From positions 248,001-312,000 of the forward strand of contig JAMZAV010000446.1 in NCBI GenBank assembly GCA_024449915.1: DNA of 64,000 nucleotides, in the 5' to 3' direction. The notes below the pieces were generated by a model. The model was given only the letters and a program-made list of their open reading frames with translations, made no database searches and was not told the DNA's origin. Of the stretch, positions 55,977-64,000 are shown piece by piece. The first letter of the stretch is position 1; every line of letters starts with the position of its first letter. A program made the position numbers and the translations under genes. This DNA is from Sweltsa coloradensis. Taxonomy: Eukaryota > Arthropoda > Insecta > Plecoptera > Chloroperlidae.

Positions 55977-56792
55977 TTGGATGAGCGAAGCGAAGACTTC
56001 AATTTCACCGACCCCCCAAAAAATTTAGCTCGATGTGTTTTTTTTTTTTTTTTGTTTGTTTGTTTTTTTGTCTGTTTGTTCGCTCTCTACCGGGCAAACG
56101 GCATATGCGATCTTGATGAAAATTTGACAGGACCTTCGAAATCTCTGAACTTAGACTTGCTACGTTTTTGGGTACAATCTAAGAAATATTTCTCATGAAT
56201 ATCGTACTTTTACGATTTTTTTTCGATTTTTAGTGCGATATTTTCGTGACATTTGGGCCGATTCTGACCAAACGGGTGGGGCTACAACGTTCATATTTCA
56301 CATGCACATTAAGTTAATGGTGATCTATTGACGATTGAAAGAAAAAGTTGAAAAAGTTAGCCAGAATCTATAGAAATAAAGGTTTTAATTTGAGTTTTTT
56401 GAGGTGTTAAATATTAAAACCTTTATTTCTATAGATTCTGGCCAACTTTTTCAACTTTTTCTTTCAAAAGTCAATACATCACCCTTACCTTAATGTTCAT
56501 GTGAAATATGAACGTTGTAGCCCCACATGTTTGGTCAGAATCCGCCCAAATAGCACGAAAATATAGATTTTAGATCTTTCTCACAGCCTTGTATGAAAAC
56601 TTCACAGGAGATTTTATATCTTACTCACAGCCTTGTTACAAACAATCAAAGATCCAACAGACCTAATGATTGCTTTGTATGGGCCGTGTAAATATGTTTT
56701 TTATTATTATTTTAAATTAAAATTGACATGTTATAATTAAAATAGCTCATCCATCAACGCGACTAAAAAAAAGCGTTTGCGAAGCTTCCTAG
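55977..56792 (+). mobile_element. Helitron2/Helentron-like element, copy 12
   Basis: TTGGATGAGCGAAGCGAAG at the 5' end, T tract, subrepeats in opposing orientation around 56400 (an internal inverted repeat), then CTCATCCATCAACGC...GCGTTTGCGAAGCTTCCTAG followed by T. Its 3' end is the GAAGC variant also seen at 50386. Confidence 0.85.
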
Positions 56793-57314
56793 TATTAGTA
56801 CAAATATAAATTCAATTAATTTGTGATTAATTCTCGTATTGCCAAACCGAAACTGTTAAATTACTCCCATCCAATGTAATAAGAAACGAACTCTAGCGCT
56901 GCCTAGGCCTCGACCTCTAGAACTAACCGTGTAACGTCGATAAAAAGAGTTTTGTCCGTTTACCTTGATAACTCAGCTGATATTATAACCGAAACCGCTG
57001 GGTATTCGAACAGTTCAGCGTGGTACATGAACGATGCCGTGACTACTACATCGCACACGACCTAGCCGCTAGATAGTTCCAGCTGTTGTTGTAACTAGAG
57101 TATTGAGAGGATTCGTGTTGCCGTTACGTTATAGTGTAGTCGGTACAGTAGGGTACTATGTGTGCTGCTTCATGAAGGTACATCGACAATTTTATGTAAC
57201 AAAGTAATAATAATAAACCTACATTTTCTTCAATGTTATCCAACTCCCAATGGTCTCTTCTTCACATAGTGAGGGAGTACCCAAAATGTCCAGTCAAATT
57301 CAAGTGATGATTTT
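56793..57314. other. Unique, GC-richer at 56880-57140; no gene called
   Basis: Free of the local repeats; many CpG and TpA-rich hexamers such as CGACGT-like sites. No frame longer than 60 codons. Confidence 0.3.
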
Positions 57315-57331
57315 GGTGGAGGTGCCGGGTC
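57315..57331 (+). repeat. Dispersed 17-bp motif, copy 8
   Basis: Exact, preceded by TTTT. Confidence 0.6.
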
Positions 57332-58185
57332 ATTAAACGAGAGAGTGAAAACGCAAAGATCGTTATGTATTTTTGGCGCTTCCTTAGCAATCCTTTGAGC
57401 CAGAATAAAAAGCTCAGCCTTTGATATGTTTTTAATTTTTTTTTTATATATTTAGGATTGTTTTTTGCAAAAATTAATAAAATTTTGATATATTAACATT
57501 ATCATTTTCATTACTAGTTGAATGATATGTCATGGCCAAGCCCTATTATTACGTTCACACATATGCATTACAATTCTCTAGGAGAAATATCATTTTAAAG
57601 TCAGTTTAATGTTTGTTTACTTTTGGAGCCAACATACAGACTAACAACAATGGAAAAAGTAAATATTACGAACAATATTAATCGTAATTGTAATTTTAAT
57701 GTTTGAGAATAGTCAAAAAGTAATAATAACTCTACTGTTGAGTGCCCTAAAACCACATTAACCAATAATGAAATAAAAAAACAAAGTACCAGGACTTTTT
57801 ACTTGAGTAATTTTAATTTTTGGACGAGGACTCAATTATTGTAACTAATAATCAGGACTCGCACACCTTTACTTTCTTCACAATACAATAAGAAAGGTAT
57901 GACTACAGGGGACATAAATTCAAAATTTGCTTTCAAAATACACGATATTGTTCTTTTGTCCAGACATCAGTTTAGGGTGTGTGCTGTAACTATTACAATT
58001 GTTATACTATAGGACAAATAAACACACCAATATAGAATCGAACCTAGAATACATAAACAGACGCGAAAAAACCTTTAATTTACACAAACTCGAAAATGCA
58101 GTAAACGTAAACCAATTTATTATTCAGGTTGTAATTTGTTTTGTTCTGGTACGCGCGGACTAGACAAGTTCACGCCGCGCGGTTT
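57332..58185. other. Unrecognised AT-rich
   Basis: No repeats or coding signal identified. Confidence 0.45.
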
Positions 58186-58390
58186 GTGGGGGGTACGGGG
58201 GGGGTGAGGGGGGGGGGTTGACCCTTGTCCCTCTTGGATCACCACGTCCTCGCCGAGGCCAGGGGTCTGATTGAGCGTTGGGGGGGGGGGGGGGGCGAGC
58301 TTACGTGTTCCAGCCATCATTCCCATCGGACGGCGCGTGAGGGGGAGGGGGGGGAGTTCATTTCCGCCCGTGGGGTGGGGGTGGGGGCAA
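58186..58390. repeat. Guanine-run cluster
   Basis: At least eight runs of four or more G on the plus strand within 205 bp (two of about 9 and 14). The potential for G-quadruplex formation is obvious. Open frames on both strands here are by-products of the composition. Confidence 0.7.
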
Positions 58391-59718
58391 AGTCATATTG
58401 TGTGACCGGCCTAGCAACGCTACCTGACGGCCAAAGAAAGGAAGATTTAAACCACCCCGCGGTCGATGAGACCTCGTGACTTTAAAGTGTGATGTGGTGA
58501 TTTGCACATGACACGATAGCCAACTTGATAAACAACTTTTACGGTAGATTTACAGTTTGACATTTGCATAGTGGATGTTTATCGATGCGGCGATATGCAT
58601 CATACCTAAGAGCCCACTGTATAAGTAAATTATCTTTAAAACATCTAAACATTATAGAAATACTTGTTTTTGCGTTTTAGGTTTTTGCTACGTTGAATGC
58701 TACGAAATGCTAATTTTACTAATATAAATTATGTTTTTTATACCTCTTAGAACTTGTTAGCATTGTATCTAACGTTTTTTAAAGATTCGAAATGTTAATA
58801 TAATTCATCATTTACCATTAGAAGTGCAAGAATGGTATTTACTTTACTTGAAGATAACTTCTTAATATTATATTAGTATACCTTTGTATTAATAGGTAAA
58901 CAACGTGTACCTATGGACACATCTGTATATGTAATAACATTTTGAAATCTATTTCTGTCACCAGTCATTCCTCAGTATCTTTACATCAAAACCAATGTAG
59001 CTTAAACCGCAGCAGCCCTAACTCAAGAAGCGTCCCCACTTCGGTTGGCGTGATTGCCAGTTTTCTCCCCAGCCTGAATGCGACCTCCTTTACAGAGCTA
59101 TAGAATGGCTCCTTTTGACAACCCTGTGGGGCGTCAGCTGCTGCTAAGCCTATCGTATAGTGGCCAAGACACGATTCAAGTCTACCTCTTCTACTAATGC
59201 AGGGACTGGTCACCAGTGGCAAGTGTAAGGTCATACTCCGTCGGGAGTAGCAGCCTAGGAGACTCTGATGTAATTGTGGACGTCTTAATGTGTTAACATA
59301 ATTACAACTGACATTACTCTTGTACCACACATGGTCAAGTATGTCTGACATTTGCACGTCCATGTGTGTTCGGGTAGATTCTTAACACCACCTTTCCCTT
59401 TTACTACATCTTATTCTAACCTCCTAAAATGGGTATTTCAAATAAACTTTAGTAGAACAGGTGAATGATATTCAGCATTAATTGAACTTAACACTGTTCT
59501 TGGGTGGGAAAAAAAGTTTTTATTATGTTGCAATATTTCGAAAAGTATTCACTTATCTTCGACAGGCAGACATTTACAAAAAATACAAACATCTGAACAA
59601 AACAATAACCACTGCTATATGTAGATGACAAATTAATTGCAAAGAAGTTGTATTTTAACATTAACATTAATTAACATTAATTTTATAAAGTGAAAAAAAA
59701 CATAAAAAAATCTAAAAT
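58391..59718. other. Mostly unrecognised; open minus frame at 58986-59363
   Basis: The 125-codon minus frame lies in GC-richer sequence and is longer than expected by chance, but it shows no domain I know and no ATG-proximal context. It may be an exon or an old transposon fragment. Confidence 0.3.
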
Positions 59719-59929
59719 GGGTATTACACGGATACTGCAGTCAGTCACTGATTGATTGAAGCCAATTGCAATCTTTGGTTGCAGTTCACTACAATTGTCT
59801 TCATAGGTAATGTTCTAAACTGCTGACTGCAATTGCGGGTTGGATTTGAATGGTACTGCGCATGCGCACATTCGATCTGATTGTAATCAAAACTGTAGTC
59901 TCTGACTGCAGTCTCTCCTGTAATACTCC
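59719..59929. mobile_element. Small MITE carrying an NRF-1-type palindrome
   Basis: GGGTATTACACGG at the left and the inverse of GAGTATTACAGGAG at the right, with ACTGCAGTCAG close to both ends. No clear target duplication. TGCGCATGCGCA sits inside at 59857-59868. Confidence 0.6.
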
Positions 59930-61150
59930 TTTAAGGAGGCAAGGGAGTTGTCTTAATATACATTCTGACCGCTGGCACACAAGTTTAATCAAAAGTTTTT
60001 TTCATCATCACTATGCATTTTGAATGTGTTTTGTACTTAATTGGAGCTGTTAATAATCAAAATTAGAAACATCAATATGTATATTCAGCTTTTAAGATCT
60101 GATTTTTGTTAATTGCTTACTTGAAGGATACCATTTCTTTCATCAAAAAACCTTGTAACAAATGATGAAAACCCTACATAAAAAATTATTAAACTTCAAG
60201 AGATCTTAAGAAAGAAGAAACGTCATTCTATCTTCACTCGTATCGTCCCTCTAGAATATATTCAGAAGACATCATGGAAACACTTACCCATCTCACCATA
60301 AACATTTTTCATCCCACACAAGAATAATGGTTTACTGTCACATTGGTCTGTGTCGTGTGAAGTAGTTTTGAAACTGTTGCTGCCTTTGAGTTTAAAATTG
60401 TAGTCCTGACACAAGTGGGTTACCCCTCTACGGATCTAATAGGTATTTCAGAGAGCGATGCACAGGATTGAGGTTATGTTGAACACATCAGAATACGCAG
60501 AGGCGAGGTAGAATTGACTGAATGGAGTTTGTTGCGCTTATCATCCGTCATGTTTATATGGATACGGGACACAACACTTAAAGAAATATGATCGAGTGTG
60601 TGATGGGGTACAAGGAACATTTGAATTGCCTCTTTTACCCAACTTTAATAGCTTTTTTTGTTGTTTTATTCTTAAAGGTAGACCAAAGAGAACGTGGAAT
60701 GAAACCGTTTTTAGAAATTTACATTTTGCTCTTTTGAGAGTTTGAGAAAGGTCAAAAGAGAGGGGCGAATAGTGTGTACTGCAGACGACATGTACTAACA
60801 CTTTCTACATATTAAGGTATACAAATACCCTTGACATGTTTTCGATTGGTTGTGTTCATTGCAAAACAATCGGGACAAGGGACAGACGCTGTGTTTGCAA
60901 TAATATGTTGCTACGTTCACTGTTGAAGGGATTTGATTGCAGTTTCTACAACACCTGATCCCCAGAATGAGCCCATTGTTAACGCAGTACACCACACATT
61001 TACCGCGAGGTCGTGGAGACGAGGATCATAGTAGCAAATAGTGTTGGGGATTGTTGTATGTTTTGAACATTCAAAATATATTAATAGTGCAATGTGTTGT
61101 ACAATGTTCTATGCAAGCCTCGTTGAAAGTCTTGTAATTTTTATTTTTTT
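59930..61150. other. Unrecognised
   Basis: Short minus-strand frames at 60541-60801 and 60795-60995 have no recognisable domain. Confidence 0.4.
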
Positions 61151-61257
61151 AATTAATTTATTGAACGTCTATCCTATTCAGTTATAAAAACTGATTTACA
61201 AAGGAGGACAACTAAATAAATCTAATTACATAGATGCAGACACAACAATGAACTACA
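61151..61257 (-). repeat. Family D fragment, copy 4 (best preserved)
   Basis: The tail AATTTATTGAACGTCTATCC, the stem-loop TTCAGTTATAAAAACTGATT, then ACAAAGGAGGACAACTA and GCAGACACAACAATGAAC. Confidence 0.7.
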
Positions 61258-61404
61258 TTTAAGTAAATATTTGAAATAGTAATATCACAACAATGCATTA
61301 AAAACTCAACAAATTTGATAACAAATAAAAAGTATATTAAATGCAATTTATGAATGAATCAAATATAAAAAAGGGTGTGAAAAAAAACTGTGCATTATTT
61401 TGAG

Positions 61405-61765
61405 CAATACCTCGTGCAATGTCTTGTAAAATATCATGTGCAATATCCTATAACAGTCTCGTGCAATATCTTGTAACAGACTAGTGCACAATGTTTTTAC
61501 AAGCCTTGTGCAATGTCTTGTGTACAATGTCTTGTAACAGTCTTGTGCACAATGTTTATACAAGCCTCGTGCAATGTCTTGTGTGCAATGTCTTGTAACA
61601 GTCTCGTGCAATGTCTTGTGCACAATGTCTTGTAACAGTGTCGTGCACAATGTTTTACAAGCCTCGTGCAATGTATTGTAAGATCCTGTGCAATGTTTTA
61701 TACAAGCCTCGTGCAATGCCTCGTGCAATGTCTTGTGCACAATGTCTTGTAACAGTCTTGTGACA
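61405..61765. repeat. Short-unit minisatellite
   Basis: Repeats of CTCGTGCAATGTCTTGT alternate with variants TGTGCACAATGTCTTGT and the connector AACAGT. Unit sizes of 16-24 bp give higher-order patterns. The 153-codon minus frame across it is an artefact of the repeat, with recurring KTLHE and LLQDI. Confidence 0.85.
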
Positions 61766-62089
61766 CCGTCGCACCCAACATCCGTCTTACTCCGAACAAC
61801 GTCGGTCATTTCATACCAACCTCACAAGACAGACGATCAAGTTAAGGTGACACGCGAGTTTAGTTTCCCGTAGTTGGCAACGTTGCGTAGCCCGGAATCA
61901 GCCGGCGACGGTAACTCGTTTCCGGGCAAATCACGACTCTCGCCCTCAACTCTCACTGTCAGGCGGACGATAAGCTCGCTGGTGAAATTACCACTCGACT
62001 GGCAGCGCTATCTGAAGATCCTAGCTTAGATAGCACGTTGCCGCTTGTATCATGCACTTCAAAGCGTTTCGCGGTTTGAAATGTAATGA
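61766..62089. other. Unique GC-richer island
   Basis: Contains GGAATCAGCCGGCGACGG and several CpG. This could be a promoter or an exon. No frame supported. Confidence 0.3.
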
Positions 62090-62481
62090 TTGGATGAGCG
62101 CAGCGAGTGATTAGAAGACTCGAATGCAATACAATGGGGAAAAAGTCGTTTTTAGTATGTTTAATCTCACGTATCCGGACAAACGGATTTTCCTATCTTG
62201 ATGACCTTTTTTGGACATTTTCGAAAATTGTATTTTTAATTCATTGTCTGTCATATTTGAAAATGCAGTCGGAAAATTATTTCACATAAAAGTTTACAAA
62301 TTCTACTTTTCCCCCGATTTTAAACATTTCCTCGCCTCTTTGCTTATTCTTTTTCCGACTTTCTAGAAACCTTCAAAATCTGAAAAGTTTTTAAAAATTA
62401 AAATCAAATTTATACTTCTTATTGAAATCGCACTATAACGTATGGTTTTTAGCAGTGTTCCCGATTTCGTTGGTAAGGTAA
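62090..62481 (+). mobile_element. Helitron2/Helentron-like element, third subfamily (R3), copy 13
   Basis: TTGGATGAGCGCAGCGAG at the 5' end, but an interior unlike the other two subfamilies (ACTCGAATGCAATACAATGG). No 3' hairpin/CTAG is seen before the next element starts, so the right edge is uncertain. Confidence 0.5.
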
Positions 62482-63243
62482 CTAGGAAAACGCTTAAGTC
62501 CCGCCGCGTTGTTGGATGAGCGTAATTGGTGCATTGAGTACCATGTGTTATGCGGATTTTCTGTTGTTCTGTGGAAAAATCATTACTAATTTGAAGATTT
62601 TTTAAAATTAAATTATATTAATAAAAAATGAACTTAAGTTCTTAATTTTTTTAATCCTAATTTAAAAAAAATTAAAAAATCGTAAAATTGCGATTTTCAT
62701 AAGAAATAATAATTCGATTGCGCTCAAATTTCCCACGAATATATTAATTTATAAAATTGAGGTTCTGTGAAAAATCATTACAATAGGATAAAGCATGTAG
62801 GTGTTACAAGTCAAAGAATTGTTTTAAAAAAGAAAAAAACCCGTAAAATTTCGATTTTCATTAGAAATAATTTTTCGATTACGCTCAAATTTCAAAACGA
62901 ATATTTTAATTCATAAAATTAAGGTTCTGTGAAAAAAATCATTACAATCGGATAAAGCATGTAAGTGTTATAAGTCGAAGAAATCTTTTAAAAGTTGGAA
63001 AAACCGTTAAAATTGCCTTTTTATAAGAAAAAAATTCCCGATTGCGCTCAAAAACGTGACAGTTCTAAGTTCAGAGATTTCAAAGACCTCCATAAAATTT
63101 CATCGCAATCGGAGTGTCGGTTTAGCCGGAATCGTGTTAACAAACACACATAAATACAAAAAAAAAAAAAATCCTGATTTTGTTCTCCAGTGTAGTGAAA
63201 TGGAATCTTCGCTTCGCTCGCTACGCTCTCTACGCTCATCCAA
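62482..63243 (-). mobile_element. Helitron2/Helentron-like element, R2 subfamily, copy 14
   Basis: CTAGGAAAACGCTTAAGTCC at the left; right edge CTACGCTCATCCAA with CTACGCT duplicated. Three subrepeats. Only 15 bp separate it from the next copy in the same orientation. Confidence 0.85.
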
Positions 63244-63258
63244 TTAACTAATCTACTA

Positions 63259-64000
63259 CTAGGAAAACGCTTAAGTCCCGCCGCGTTGTTGGATGAGCGT
63301 AATTGGTGCATTGAGCTGCCATGTGTTACGCGGATTTTCTGTTGTTCTGTGAAAAAATCATTACTTAGTCGAAGATTTTTTTTTAAATTAAATTAAATTA
63401 AATTAAATAAAAAAATAACTTAATTTTATTAATTAATCGTAATTTTTAACAAAGAAAAAAATCGTAAAATTGCAATTTTCATAAGAAATAAATATTCGAT
63501 TGCGCTCAAATTTATCACGAATATATTAATTCATGAAATTAAGGTTCTGTGAAAAATAATTACAATAGGATAAAGCATGTAGGTGTAATAAGTCAAAGAA
63601 TTGTTTTAAAAAAGAAAAAACCCGTAAAATTTCGATTTTCATGAGAAATAATTTTTCGATTACGCTCAAATTTCGCACGAATATCTTAATTCATTAAATT
63701 AAGGTTCTGTGAAAAAATCATTACAATCGGTTAAAGCATGTAGGTGTTATAAGTCGAAGAAAGTTTTTAAAAATCGAAAAAAATCGTAAAATTGGGTTTT
63801 TTATGAGAAAAAATTTTCCGATTGCGCTCAAAAACGTGGCAGTTCTAAGTTCAGAGATTTCGAAGGCCTCCATGAAATTTCATCGCAATCGGAGTCTCGG
63901 TTTAGCCGGAATCGTGTTAACAGACACACAAAAATACAGAAAGAAAGAAAGAAAAAAAAAAAAAAAACATTCCGGATTTTTTTTCTCCAGTGTAGTGAAA
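63259..64000 (-). mobile_element. Helitron2/Helentron-like element, R2 subfamily, copy 15 (cut by window end)
   Basis: The same left edge as copy 14 and about 90% like it by eye. The TCTCCAGTGTAGTGAAA block near the 5' end is reached at 64000, so only about 35 bases should be missing. Confidence 0.85.

Noticed and set aside
58986..59363. 125-codon minus-strand frame
   Set aside because: Longer than chance would usually give, but no domain, no start context and no splice sites I trust; mentioned only in the region entry.
61348..61809. 153-codon open frame on the minus strand
   Set aside because: It follows a CTCGTGCAATGTCTTGT minisatellite, so the repeated KTLHE/LLQDI pattern is produced by the DNA repeat and is not a protein family.

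Overview
The window looks like metazoan (invertebrate) nuclear DNA: AT-rich, gene-poor and crowded with short non-autonomous transposons, SINEs with RNA polymerase III heads, foldback elements and small satellites. There is no operon structure and no bacterial-type gene density. The phylum cannot be fixed from the sequence; a marine invertebrate is my guess and nothing more.

One protein gene is secure: an intronless serpin reading frame at 6288-7823 (511 aa). It has a signal peptide, a complete serpin core, an odd reactive-loop hinge (Pro at P14, Lys at P12), and a C-terminal extension carrying an RVRR convertase-type site, four cysteines and a hydrophobic, GPI-signal-like tail. Bases 1-81 are the last 26 codons of a second, closely related copy. 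The two share 3' flanks, so this is a tandem serpin duplication with a spacing of about 7.7 kb.

About fifteen copies of one transposon superfamily are scattered through the window (245, 2129, 8388, 15329, 16294, 22149, 24488, 27845, 39219, 43477, 50386, 55977, 62090, 62482 and 63259). They begin TTGGATGAGC. Well-preserved copies end with an inner copy of the inverse motif, then an AACGC/GCGTT hairpin, then CTAG, and are followed by T. Comparing the two serpin flanks gives an empty site for one copy, with no target duplication. I infer Helitron-type (Helitron2/Helentron-like) non-autonomous elements.

Other mobile DNA includes two hAT-like elements (13666, 48614), a Harbinger-like pair (51878, 52962), a TTAA-type pair (19436, 29908), a family with 9-bp target duplications that includes a 39-bp remnant (28686, 36187), several long foldbacks (3824, 4822, 44179, 46102), SINEs with 5S-rRNA-like or tRNA-like heads, and a LINE C-terminal fragment (31890-32066). 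Satellites lie at 17641-18462, 49071-49598 and 61405-61765. A 17-bp motif, GGTGGAGGTGCCGGGTC, recurs eight times in both orientations with mostly unrelated flanks, and I cannot explain it.

Long stretches, mainly 20-24, 25-27, 32-36, 37.6-39.2, 40-42, 46-48 and 54-61 kb, have no convincing gene. They may be intergenic or parts of large introns: a juxtaposed 3'/5' splice-site motif near 54037 suggests the latter for one region.
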